Shown piece after piece: positions 1-7,385 of a DNA stretch of 13,493 nucleotides. The translations under genes and the position numbers were made by a program. The notes below the pieces were generated by a model. It was not told where the DNA came from. It saw nothing but the letters and a program-made list of their open reading frames with translations, and ran no database searches. Source of the DNA: Pseudomonadota bacterium (lineage in GTDB: Bacteria; Pseudomonadota; Gammaproteobacteria; Xanthomonadales; Xanthomonadaceae); NCBI GenBank assembly GCA_023444765.1, contig JAEXLY010000275.1, positions 1 through 13,493 on the forward strand, given 5' to 3'. Position 1 is the stretch's first letter. Every line of letters starts with the position of its first letter.

Positions 1-36
1 GTATTGCTTGCCGCCGGTGACCAGTACTGCGTACAT
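1..36 (-). CDS. rplU: 50S ribosomal protein L21, N-terminal fragment (cut by window edge)
   Basis: Reading the minus strand from 36 to 1 gives exactly twelve codons, MYAVLVTGGKQY, ending at the window edge. This is the characteristic start of bacterial ribosomal protein L21, which in E. coli begins MYAVFQSGGKQH. L21 binds 23S rRNA in the large ribosomal subunit. The ATG (36-34) has an AGAGG Shine-Dalgarno sequence on the minus strand at 43-47, six bases away, which supports the start. The gene lies 76 bases downstream of the LysR regulator on the same strand, with a hairpin between them, so the two are probably transcribed separately. In many proteobacteria rplU is followed by rpmA, which would lie to the left of this window. 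The identification rests on only 12 residues, but the match is distinctive. Confidence 0.85.
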   Translation of the reverse strand, partial: MYAVLVTGGKQY

Positions 37-70
37 GTGGAGCCTCTAGTGGTGTTCGGTTCTGTAGTTA

Positions 71-106
71 TTCTGTGCCCTGCCTCGCCGTCGAGGGCGG
101 ACAGAA
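71..106 (-). terminator. Hairpin between the LysR gene and rplU
   Basis: TTCTGT (71-76) pairs with ACAGAA (101-106). Inside it CCTCG (83-87) pairs with CGAGG (92-96) around a CCGT loop, with partial pairing between the two stems. It starts seven bases beyond the LysR stop codon and ends 35 bases before the rplU start. There is no run of T after it on the minus strand, so it is not a textbook intrinsic terminator. It may protect the LysR mRNA end, or belong to the rplU leader. Confidence 0.4.
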
Positions 107-112
107 GCGGAA

Positions 113-1090
113 TTATAGGGGTTTCAGCGACTTGCGCGCAACTGCCCGGGATTGCCGGGCCGACGCCGGGCGCGCGTGGTCCGCGACCCCGGCCCAGGGC
201 GGGTCCGCGAAATGCGCGGACAGATGCTCGATGAACGCCCGGACCCGCGGCGGCACGAGGGTCCGGCCCGGCATCACCGCGTGGATTCCGCTGGGCGGCG
301 GCGGGTAGCCGGGCAGCACCACCCGCAGGCGCCCCTCCGCCAGGTCGCGGTGGACGTGCCAGACCGAGTGCTGGGCGATGCCCAGTCCGGCCACCGCGGC
401 CTCGCGCAGGGCTTCGCCATAGTTGCTCTCGAAGCGCCCGCGCACGCGCACCTGCAGCGGTACCCCGCCGGGCCCGGTGAGCCGCCAGCTCTCCCGGCGC
501 CCGTCGCGGCCGGTCAACAGCAGGCAGTCGTGCCCGGCCAGCGCACCGGGGTCCCGCGGCTCCCCATGCCGGCGCAGGTAGTCCGGCGAGGCGCACAGGA
601 CCCGCTCGTTGGACACCAGTTGCCTCGACACCAGGCTCGAATCGTCGAGCCGGCCGATGCGGATCGCCAGGTCGTAACCGGCGCCGACGAGGTCGACCAC
701 CCGGTCGTCCAGGTCGAGGCTGACCCGCAGGCCGGGGTGCGCGGCGAGGAACCCGGCCATCAGCGGCGCGATGTACTGGCGGCCGAACGAAGCGGGCGCG
801 GTGACGCGCAGCGTTCCGGCCACCTCCCCACCGCCCTGCCGCAGCCGCTCGCCCAGCAGCGACAGCTCCTCGACCAGCGCACGTCCGTCCCGGGCCAGCG
901 CCAGCCCTTCCGGCGTCGGGTGCAGGCGACGGGTGGTGCGGTGGAGCAGGCGTACGCCCAGCGCGGCCTCGAGGCGTCGGATGCGCTGGCTGGCGACCGC
1001 GACCGACAGGTCCATCTGGCGGGCGGCGGCGCTGATCGACCCCAGGTCGAGCACCTGCAGGAACAGGGCGATGTCGCCGACGCGATCCAT
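113..1090 (-). CDS. LysR family transcriptional regulator
   Basis: A 325-residue LysR-type regulator of usual family length plus a short tail. Residues 1-60 form the winged helix-turn-helix, with the family pattern around FLQVLDLGSISAAARQMDLS, the recognition helix VASQRIRRLEAALGVRLLHR, and RRLHPTPEG. Residues 92-296 form the periplasmic-binding-protein-like effector domain, which starts GTLRVTAPASFGR. That opening is usual in the large CrgA/YafC-like group, whose members often sit beside oxidoreductases. The last 25 or so residues are Arg/Ala-rich and probably disordered. The start at 1090 gives the normal LysR N-terminus, although its ribosome binding site is weak. The gene is divergent from the aldo/keto reductase operon, 113 bases away, with inverted repeats directly upstream of its own ATG. 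The likely arrangement is autoregulation plus effector-dependent control of the operon. The effector cannot be read from the sequence. Confidence 0.93.
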   Translation of the reverse strand: MDRVGDIALFLQVLDLGSISAAARQMDLSVAVASQRIRRLEAALGVRLLHRTTRRLHPTPEGLALARDGRALVEELSLLGERLRQGGGEVAGTLRVTAPASFGRQYIAPLMAGFLAAHPGLRVSLDLDDRVVDLVGAGYDLAIRIGRLDDSSLVSRQLVSNERVLCASPDYLRRHGEPRDPGALAGHDCLLLTGRDGRRESWRLTGPGGVPLQVRVRGRFESNYGEALREAAVAGLGIAQHSVWHVHRDLAEGRLRVVLPGYPPPPSGIHAVMPGRTLVPPRVRAFIEHLSAHFADPPWAGVADHARPASARQSRAVARKSLKPL

Positions 1091-1091
1091 G

Positions 1092-1128
1092 ATTTTCAGG
1101 ATTCCATTGAAAATGATTCGTCATTTTC
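1092..1128. promoter_or_regulatory. Nested inverted repeats, probable LysR operator
   Basis: Two overlapping dyads share one arm. ATTTTCA (1092-1098) is the reverse complement of TGAAAAT (1108-1114), with a 9-base spacer. GAAAATGA (1109-1116) is the reverse complement of TCATTTTC (1121-1128), around TTCG. The half-site TGAAAAT therefore occurs three times in alternating orientation. The block is AT-rich in otherwise GC-rich DNA and lies directly upstream of the LysR start in the divergent gap. LysR proteins typically bind T-N11-A dyads in this position. I infer a binding site; no convincing -35/-10 pair could be assigned. Confidence 0.6.
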
Positions 1129-1190
1129 TCCGTTTCCATGTCGCCGGCAAACACCGACAGTGCAGGCCCACGGCGCGAAGCGTCTTCTCC

Positions 1191-1195
1191 AGGAG
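1191..1195 (+). promoter_or_regulatory. Ribosome binding site that sets the aldo/keto reductase start
   Basis: AGGAG lies eight bases before the ATG at 1204. An in-frame ATG also exists at 1138, but it has no such site and would add 22 residues not found in the family fold. The strong site therefore favours 1204. Confidence 0.75.
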
Positions 1196-1203
1196 ATCCC
1201 CGC

Positions 1204-2259
<1,056 letters not shown>

Positions 2260-2320
2260 ACCGCCCCGCCCGCTGTTGCGATCACCCGCGCCCCGCCGCC
2301 GCGCTCGGCGAGGCCTCGCC

Positions 2321-3187
2321 ATGCGCGCACGCCTGCTGCGTTACGCCGCTTTTTCCCGCGATCCCGCAGGCGGCAACCCCGCCGGCGTCTGGATCGGCGA
2401 GGTCCTGCCGTCCGCGGAGGAGATGCAGCGCATCGCGCACCGGCTTGGCGATTCGGAAACCGCGTTCGTGGCCGCGCGCGACGCCGCCGGCCGTCGCCAG
2501 GTGCGCTACTTCAGCCCCGAAGCCGAGGTGTCCTTCTGCGGACACGCCACCATCGCCGCCGCCGTGGCGCTGGGCGATCACGGCGGCGGCGACCGGCAGG
2601 TGCTGACGACGCCCGCAGGCGAGGTCGCGGTCACGGTCGGGATCCGCCAGGGCGCGCGCATGGCGACCCTGGTTTCGGTCACGCCGCGTCAGGCGCCGGT
2701 CCCCGACGACCTGTTCGAGGACGCCTTGGGCGCGCTGGGCTGGGGCCAGGCGGAACTCGATCCAGCGATTCCACCCGCGCTCGCCTTTGCCGGCGCTTGG
2801 CATCTGGTGCTGGCCGCGCGCGACCGCCGGCGGCTGGCTGCGCTGGCGTACGATTTCGAGCGCCTGAAAGCCGCGATGCTCGCGCACGGGCTCACCACGC
2901 TGCAACTGGTCTGGCGCGAACAGCCGTCGCTGTTCCATGCGCGCAATCCGTTCCCGGTGGGCGGCGTCGTCGAGGATCCGGCTACGGGCGCCGCCGCCGC
3001 CGCGCTGGGAGGCTACCTGCGCGACGCGGGCCTGCTCGCCGCACCGGCCCGTCTGGTCATCCGCCAGGGTGAGGACATGGGCCGTCCCGGCCTGTTGCAT
3101 GTCGACGTTCCAACCAACGGGGGGATCGAGGTGTCCGGCCATGCCGTCCCCATCCCCACCGACCTGCCTGCAGGAGATCCGCCATGA
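2321..3187 (+). CDS. PhzF family protein (isomerase/epimerase fold)
   Basis: A 288-residue protein of the PhzF/DapF-like fold, close to the usual family length. The family signatures are all present: FSRDPAGGNPAGVW near the N-terminus, the catalytic Glu46 in LGDSETAFV, the CGHAT motif at 73-77, EDPATG at 218-223, and the C-terminal RQGEDMGRPG. PhzF itself isomerises DHHA in phenazine synthesis, but most family members are outside phenazine clusters and have unknown substrates. No other phz gene is visible here. The ATG at 2321 is preferred over the TTG at 2276 because the family N-terminus begins there; its Shine-Dalgarno sequence (GGCGAGG) is only moderate. The gene follows the reductase by 61 bases and overlaps the next start by four bases (ATGA), so it is probably co-transcribed and coupled to the MDR gene. 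Confidence 0.9.
   Translation: MRARLLRYAAFSRDPAGGNPAGVWIGEVLPSAEEMQRIAHRLGDSETAFVAARDAAGRRQVRYFSPEAEVSFCGHATIAAAVALGDHGGGDRQVLTTPAGEVAVTVGIRQGARMATLVSVTPRQAPVPDDLFEDALGALGWGQAELDPAIPPALAFAGAWHLVLAARDRRRLAALAYDFERLKAAMLAHGLTTLQLVWREQPSLFHARNPFPVGGVVEDPATGAAAAALGGYLRDAGLLAAPARLVIRQGEDMGRPGLLHVDVPTNGGIEVSGHAVPIPTDLPAGDPP
3172..3176 (+). promoter_or_regulatory. Ribosome binding site of the MDR oxidoreductase, inside the PhzF gene
   Basis: AGGAG lies seven bases before the ATG at 3184 and supports this start over the second Met codon three codons later. It sits in the last codons of the upstream gene, as expected for translational coupling through the ATGA overlap. Confidence 0.7.
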
Positions 3188-4209
3188 AGACCATGAAGGC
3201 CGTCGCCCTCACCCGTTACCTGCCCATCGAAGATCCGCAGTCGCTGGTGGACGTGGAACTCGCCGCGCCGGTCGCCGGCGGCCGCGACCTGCTGGTCCGG
3301 GTCGAGGCGGTCTCGGTCAATCCGGTCGATACCAAGGTCCGCGCACCCAGGCCGCAGGTCGAGCCGGAACCGAAGGTCCTGGGCTACGACGCGGCCGGGG
3401 TGGTCGAGGCGGTCGGCCCGGACGCCGGCCTGTTCAGCCCCGGCGACCCCGTGTGGTACGCCGGCGACATCACGCGACCGGGGAGCAATGCGCAACTGCA
3501 GCTGGTGGACGAGCGCATCGTCGCGCGCAAACCCGCCTCGCTCGATTTCGCGCAGGCAGCCGCCCTGCCGCTGACCGCACTCACGGCGTGGGAACTGCTG
3601 TTCGAGCGCATGGGCTACGCCTTCGAAGGCGGCGGCGCGGGCCGATGCCTGTTGATCATCGGCGGCGCGGGCGGCGTGGGTTCGATCGCCATCCAGCTCG
3701 CGAAGCTGGCCGGCTTCACCGTCATTGCGACGGCCTCGCGCAAGGACTCGGCGGCATGGTGCCGCGAGCTGGGCGCCGACCATGTGATCGACCATCGCCA
3801 GCCGCTCGCGCCGCAGCTCCAGGGGCACGGCTACGACATGATCGACGCCGCGCTCAATCTGGCCGACACCGACCGCTACTGGACCGAACTGGGCGAGCTG
3901 CTCGCCCCGCAGGGACACGTGGGGCTGATCGTCGAGCCGGCGGGCGCACTGCGCATCGGCGACCCCTACAAGGCCAAGTGCATCGGTATCCACTGGGAGA
4001 TGATGTTTGCGCGCCCGCGATTCCGCACCAGCGACATGCACGAACAGGGCCGCATCCTCGCGCGCGTGGCCGAGCTGATCGACCAGGGACGCCTGCGCGG
4101 CACGCTGCGGCAGACGCTCTCGCCGATCGACGCGGCCAACCTGCGCGAGGCGCACCGTCGGCTCGAGTCCGGGCGCAGCATTGGCAAGCTGGCGCTGGCC
4201 GGCTGGTAG
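3184..4209 (+). CDS. Zinc-free MDR family NADPH-dependent alkenal/quinone-type oxidoreductase
   Basis: A 341-residue member of the medium-chain dehydrogenase/reductase superfamily, usually annotated as zinc-binding alcohol dehydrogenase family protein. The GroES-like domain covers about residues 1-130, with SVNPVDTK at 44-51 and GYDAAGVVEAVG at 67-78. The Rossmann domain contains the dinucleotide motif IIGGAGGVGSIAIQLAK (158-174). The catalytic and structural zinc ligands of true alcohol dehydrogenases are missing. Only three Cys are present (155, 193, 266), and none lies in the zinc-lobe region. It should therefore act as a quinone or alkenal reductase using NADPH rather than a zinc alcohol dehydrogenase. 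It is the last gene of the three-gene operon and is coupled to the PhzF-type gene by ATGA. A 13-base-pair hairpin follows 17 bases after its stop. The substrate is unknown. Confidence 0.9.
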   Translation: MKTMKAVALTRYLPIEDPQSLVDVELAAPVAGGRDLLVRVEAVSVNPVDTKVRAPRPQVEPEPKVLGYDAAGVVEAVGPDAGLFSPGDPVWYAGDITRPGSNAQLQLVDERIVARKPASLDFAQAAALPLTALTAWELLFERMGYAFEGGGAGRCLLIIGGAGGVGSIAIQLAKLAGFTVIATASRKDSAAWCRELGADHVIDHRQPLAPQLQGHGYDMIDAALNLADTDRYWTELGELLAPQGHVGLIVEPAGALRIGDPYKAKCIGIHWEMMFARPRFRTSDMHEQGRILARVAELIDQGRLRGTLRQTLSPIDAANLREAHRRLESGRSIGKLALAGW

Positions 4210-4226
4210 CCCGCATCCGCAACACA

Positions 4227-4256
4227 GCGGCGCGCGGCGTGAACGCCGTGCGCCGC
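4227..4256 (+). terminator. Long GC-rich hairpin after the redox operon
   Basis: GCGGCGCGCGGCG (4227-4239) pairs with CGCCGTGCGCCGC (4244-4256) around a TGAA tetraloop. All 13 positions pair if one G-T wobble is allowed. It lies 17 bases after the MDR stop and 22 bases before the next start. There is no T-tract, so it may act as a processing barrier or attenuator, or as a weak terminator. Confidence 0.5.
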
Positions 4257-4278
4257 CCGTTCCAGCGACAATCCCGCC

Positions 4279-4896
4279 ATGAATTCTCCCTCCTTGCTGG
4301 CGCTGAGGCTGGTCAAGCTGTTCTCCGGCCTGTTCCTGTACGGCATCGCGATGAGCCTGATGGTCCGCGCCGGCCTCGGCGTCGCGCCCTGGGACGTGCT
4401 GACCCTCGGCCTCGTTCGCCAGACCGGACTGTCGTTCGGCCTGCTGACCATCCTGATCGGCGTCGCGGTGCTGCTGCTGTGGTGGCCGCTGCGCCAGCGC
4501 GCGGGGCTTGGCACCGTGCTCAACGCGCTGCTGGTCGGGCCCAGCGCACAGTTCGGACTCTGGCTGCTGCCCGACTTCACCGTCGCCTGGCAGCAGGTGC
4601 TGGTGTTCGGCAGTGGCCTGCTCCTGCTGGCGCTGGCGACCGGGCTTTACATCGGCGCCCGCTTCGGGCCGGGGCCGCGCGACGGGCTGATGACCGGGCT
4701 GCACGCCCGCATGGGCTGGCCGATCTGGGCGGTACGCACCGGCATCGAGGGTTCGGTGCTGCTCGCCGGCTGGTGGATGGGGGGCGCCGTCGGACTGGGC
4801 ACGCTGGCCTTCGCGCTGCTGATCGGTCCGCTCGTGGGCCGCACCCTGCCCTGGTGCGAGACGCGCATGCCGCAGGCCCGGCCCGCCCCCGCCTGA
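4279..4896 (+). CDS. YczE/YitT-type integral membrane protein
   Basis: A 205-residue polytopic membrane protein of the YczE (COG2364) family. Hydrophobic segments lie at about 10-30, 50-70, 78-98, 104-125, 147-167 and 170-190, giving five or six helices in the inner membrane. The family signatures are the N-terminal GLFLYGIAMSLMVRAGLGVAPWDVL, the central GPGPRDGLMTGL, and LGTLAFALLIGPLVG near the end. The B. subtilis member is linked to bacillaene/surfactin-related functions and others lie near drug-resistance genes, but the transported or bound ligand is not known. The C-terminal tail is Pro/Ala-rich and should be cytoplasmic or disordered. No good ribosome binding site is visible before the ATG. 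It lies between two hairpins and could be read from the upstream operon or on its own. Confidence 0.85.
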   Translation: MNSPSLLALRLVKLFSGLFLYGIAMSLMVRAGLGVAPWDVLTLGLVRQTGLSFGLLTILIGVAVLLLWWPLRQRAGLGTVLNALLVGPSAQFGLWLLPDFTVAWQQVLVFGSGLLLLALATGLYIGARFGPGPRDGLMTGLHARMGWPIWAVRTGIEGSVLLAGWWMGGAVGLGTLAFALLIGPLVGRTLPWCETRMPQARPAPA

Positions 4897-4898
4897 AG

Positions 4899-4927
4899 AT
4901 CCGCGGCGACTTGCCGCCGCCGCGGAT
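4899..4927 (+). terminator. Hairpin directly after the YczE-type gene
   Basis: ATCCGCGGCG (4899-4908) pairs perfectly with CGCCGCGGAT (4918-4927) around a nine-base loop. It begins three bases after the stop codon. There is no T-tract. It probably ends or stabilises the upstream message. Confidence 0.5.
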
Positions 4928-4948
4928 TCGCGGCATGGTGCGCGCTCC

Positions 4949-4962
4949 ATACGCCAGCGTAT
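4949..4962. repeat. Short inverted repeat ten bases before fadH
   Basis: ATACG (4949-4953) and CGTAT (4958-4962) flank CCAG. In the message this would be a five-base-pair hairpin close to the fadH start, which lacks a clear Shine-Dalgarno sequence. It may be a small operator or a translation-control element. It is short enough to be chance. Confidence 0.25.
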
Positions 4963-4971
4963 CCGCTCGCC

Positions 4972-7005
4972 ATGACCGACCGCAGCGACGCCACGCCCTA
5001 CCCCCACCTGTTCGCGCCGCTCGACCTGGGCTTCACCACGCTGCGCAACCGCGTGCTGATGGGGTCGATGCACACCGGCCTGGAGGACCGCAAGCGCGAT
5101 TTCCCGAAGCTGGCCGCCTACTTCGCCGAGCGCGCCGCGGGTGGCGTGGCGCTGATCGTGACCGGCGGTTTCTCGCCCAACTTCGAAGGCTGGCTGACGC
5201 CGTTCGCAAGCCGGCTGGCCTGGCCGTGGGAGGCGCGCAAGCACCGCCAGGTTACCGACGCGGTGCATGGCCATGGCGCGAAGATCTGCCTGCAGCTGCT
5301 GCACGCCGGACGTTATGCCTATCACCCGCTGTCGGTGGCGCCATCGAAGGTGAAGTCGCCGATCACGCCGTTCACGCCGCGTGCGCTGACCGCGCGCGGC
5401 GTGGAGCGCACCATCGATGCCTATGCGACCGCGGCCAGACTCGCGCGCGACGGCGGCTACGACGGCGTCGAGGTAATGGGATCGGAAGGCTATCTGATCA
5501 ACCAGTTCCTCAGTGCGCGCACCAATCGGCGCGACGATGCCTGGGGCGGCGACGTGGCCTCGCGCATGCGCTTCGCCACCGAGATCGTGCGTCGCGTGCG
5601 CGAAGCCTGTGGGCGCGACTTCATCATCGTCTACCGTCTGTCGATGCTCGAGCTGGTGCCGGACGGCTCGGACTGGAACGAGATCGTGCAGCAGGCGCGC
5701 GCCATCGAAGCCGCCGGCGCGACCATCATCAACACCGGCATCGGCTGGCACGAGGCGCGCGTGCCGACCATCGCCACCTCGGTACCACGCGCCGCGTTCG
5801 CCGGCGTTACCGCCAAGCTCAAACCGCATGTGGCGCTGCCGCTGGTGGCGACCAACCGCATCAACATGCCCGATGTCGCCGAGCGCATCCTCGCGGCCGG
5901 CGGCGCGGACATGGTGTCGATGGCGCGTCCGCTGCTCGCCGATCCCGAATGGGCGAACAAGGCGTACGCGGGCAGGCCGCAGGCCATCAACACCTGCATC
6001 GCCTGCAACCAGGCCTGCCTGGACCACGTGTTCCAGCAGAAAACCGCCAGTTGCCTGGTCAACCCCAGGGCGTGCGCGGAAACGGAGCTCAACTACCTGC
6101 CTGCCGGCACGCGCAAGCGCATCGCGGTGGTGGGCGCCGGTCCCGCGGGCCTGGCCTGCGCGACCGTCGCCGCGCAGCGCGGGCACGAGGTAGTGCTGTT
6201 CGACCGCGCCGACCGCATCGGCGGCCAGTTCAACCTGGCGTGGAAGATCCCTGGCAAGGAGGAATTCGGCGAAACGCTGCGCTGGTTCGGCCATCGCATC
6301 GGCGAGACCGGCGTGACGCTGCGCCTTGGCGCCGATGCGACGCCGGAGGCGTTGGCGGACTTCGACGAGATCGTACTGGCCACGGGCGTGACGCCACGCG
6401 GCGTCGACTTCGAAGGGCACGGACACCCGAAGGTGGTCGGGTATCTGGACGTGCTGCGCGGGCACGTCGTTCCCGGCCGGCGCGTGGCGATCGTCGGCGC
6501 GGGCGGCATCGGCTTCGATGTGGGCGAATTCCTGGTGCAGGACGCGACATCGCCCACGCTCGACCTCGCGCACTGGATGCGCGAATGGGGCGTGGACCCA
6601 GCGTTCGAAAGCGCCGGCGGATTGCGCCCGCCGCGCGTGGATCCGCCCGCGCGCGAGGTCTGGCTGCTCCAGCGCAGCCCGGGGCGTCCCGGCGCGCGCC
6701 TGGGCAAGACCACCGGCTGGATCCATCGCAGCACGCTCAAGCACAAGGGCGTGCGCATGCTGGGCGGGGTGGAGTACCTCGCAGTGGACGACGAAGGCTT
6801 CCACGTGCGCGTCGATGGGCAGGCGCAACTGCTGCCGGTGGATCATGTCGTGATCTGCGCGGGCCAGGAACCCGAGCGCAGCCTGCTCGGACCGCTGCAG
6901 GCGGCCGGCCACCGCGTGCACCTGGTCGGGGGCGCGGACATCGCAGCCGAACTCGACGCCAAGCGCGCGATCGCCCAGGCCAGCCGGTTGGCGGCAGTGC
7001 TGTGA
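4972..7005 (+). CDS. fadH: NADPH-dependent 2,4-dienoyl-CoA reductase
   Basis: A 677-residue FMN/FAD/4Fe-4S enzyme, nearly the length of E. coli FadH. It reduces 2,4-dienoyl-CoA to 3-enoyl-CoA with NADPH during beta-oxidation of unsaturated fatty acids with even-numbered double bonds. Residues 10-335 form the FMN TIM barrel, starting LFAPLDLGFTTLRNRVLMGS. It contains the catalytic pair Tyr174 (VMGSEGYLIN) and His260 (TGIGWHEAR). The iron-sulfur cysteines are 342, 345, 349 and 361, in CIACNQACL and CLVNPRAC. An FAD motif VGAGPAGLACA (387-397) and an NADPH motif VGAGGIGFDVGEF (508-520) follow. The C-terminal LGKTTGWIHR and VICAGQEPERSL are also typical. All key residues are present, so it should be functional. 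It is a single cytoplasmic gene with no other fad gene adjacent, followed by a hairpin 15 bases after the stop. Confidence 0.96.
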   Translation: MTDRSDATPYPHLFAPLDLGFTTLRNRVLMGSMHTGLEDRKRDFPKLAAYFAERAAGGVALIVTGGFSPNFEGWLTPFASRLAWPWEARKHRQVTDAVHGHGAKICLQLLHAGRYAYHPLSVAPSKVKSPITPFTPRALTARGVERTIDAYATAARLARDGGYDGVEVMGSEGYLINQFLSARTNRRDDAWGGDVASRMRFATEIVRRVREACGRDFIIVYRLSMLELVPDGSDWNEIVQQARAIEAAGATIINTGIGWHEARVPTIATSVPRAAFAGVTAKLKPHVALPLVATNRINMPDVAERILAAGGADMVSMARPLLADPEWANKAYAGRPQAINTCIACNQACLDHVFQQKTASCLVNPRACAETELNYLPAGTRKRIAVVGAGPAGLACATVAAQRGHEVVLFDRADRIGGQFNLAWKIPGKEEFGETLRWFGHRIGETGVTLRLGADATPEALADFDEIVLATGVTPRGVDFEGHGHPKVVGYLDVLRGHVVPGRRVAIVGAGGIGFDVGEFLVQDATSPTLDLAHWMREWGVDPAFESAGGLRPPRVDPPAREVWLLQRSPGRPGARLGKTTGWIHRSTLKHKGVRMLGGVEYLAVDDEGFHVRVDGQAQLLPVDHVVICAGQEPERSLLGPLQAAGHRVHLVGGADIAAELDAKRAIAQASRLAAVL

Positions 7006-7019
7006 TGGTTCCGGACGTA

Positions 7020-7040
7020 CGGGCGGGGGGCGACCGCCCG
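7020..7040 (+). terminator. Hairpin after fadH
   Basis: CGGGCGG (7020-7026) pairs perfectly with CCGCCCG (7034-7040) around a seven-base loop. It begins 15 bases after the fadH stop. The following bases, GGCTCC, are not a T-tract. Confidence 0.45.
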
Positions 7041-7131
7041 GGCTCCGCACCGGTCCCGCCGCTTCCAGGGCTTGACTGCTAAGCACCTGATCCTGCTGGC
7101 TGAACGACCTGGTTCCCGAGTAAAACTCCAG

Positions 7132-7172
7132 CCGAATCATTCACTTCTCGCCTCCGTTCAGGAAGGATTCGG
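7132..7172 (+). repeat. Long-loop hairpin in the hydrolase leader
   Basis: CCGAATC (7132-7138) pairs perfectly with GATTCGG (7166-7172), extended by a G-T and an A-T pair, around a 27-base loop. The sequence just after it, GCGGCTTTTA, gives a second possible partner (CGGCT) for AGCCG at 7130-7134. Two exclusive foldings are thus possible, the second followed by TTTT. Confidence 0.35.
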
Positions 7173-7199
7173 TTTGCGGCTTTTACCGTGCGCGCACTT

Positions 7200-7222
7200 T
7201 CCCGCCGCCCACACTGGCGGGA
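7200..7222. repeat. Perfect seven-base-pair hairpin in the hydrolase leader
   Basis: TCCCGCC (7200-7206) pairs with GGCGGGA (7216-7222) around a nine-base loop, directly followed by the palindrome at 7225-7236. The role is unknown. It could be a terminator for an RNA starting in the gap, or an operator. Confidence 0.35.
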
Positions 7223-7374
7223 GCCGGCCCGGGCCGCGTTCTGCGGACTTCGGTGCCCGGGCAAAAGCGCCATAGAGTCGCTGCCCTCCCCAATACGCCA
7301 TGTCCGACCATCGCCGCCGCTGGCGTCGTCCCGTCCAGGGGCGCACGCACGGATGCGACCGGACGCAACGCAGC

Positions 7375-7380
7375 AAGGAG
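7375..7380 (+). promoter_or_regulatory. Ribosome binding site of the cell wall hydrolase
   Basis: AAGGAG lies five bases before the ATG at 7386. It decides this start against the longer in-frame extension from 7188, which would bury the signal peptide inside the protein. Confidence 0.8.
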
Positions 7381-7385
7381 TTCCG

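Larger units (their letters stand above)
7041..7374. other. Gene-free, palindrome-rich leader of the cell wall hydrolase
   Basis: No convincing gene covers this stretch. The part from about 7070 to 7195 is visibly less GC-rich than its surroundings. It holds hairpins at 7132-7172 and 7200-7222, perfect palindromes at 7225-7236 (CGGCCCGGGCCG) and 7254-7263 (TGCCCGGGCA), and a small CCGC/GCGG stem at 7234-7246. A 29-codon Arg-rich frame begins with an ATG at 7300, and its stop overlaps the hydrolase start as ATGA, but it has no ribosome binding site. A weak -10-like TAGAGT lies at about 7273. The stretch could be a long structured 5' leader or hold a small RNA. Confidence 0.4.

Noticed and set aside
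2..49. Plus-strand tail of a possible upstream gene ending in TAG at 47-49
   Set aside because: The minus strand of the same bases gives a clear L21 start with a ribosome binding site, which explains the stretch better.
1138..1203. 22-residue N-terminal extension of the aldo/keto reductase from the ATG at 1138
   Set aside because: No ribosome binding site, the residues lie outside the family fold, and AGGAG precedes the ATG at 1204.
2321..3187. Part of a phenazine biosynthesis cluster, suggested by the PhzF-type protein
   Set aside because: No phzA/B, phzC, phzD, phzE or phzG is visible, and most PhzF-fold proteins are unrelated to phenazine synthesis.
2937..7082. Open frame of 1381 codons on the plus strand, and a similar one of 1375 codons on the minus strand (3013-7140)
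   Set aside because: Both are low-complexity Arg/Ala/Gly/Pro-rich translations that overlap the MDR, YczE-type and FadH genes, which have clear family motifs. Long shadow frames are normal at this GC content.
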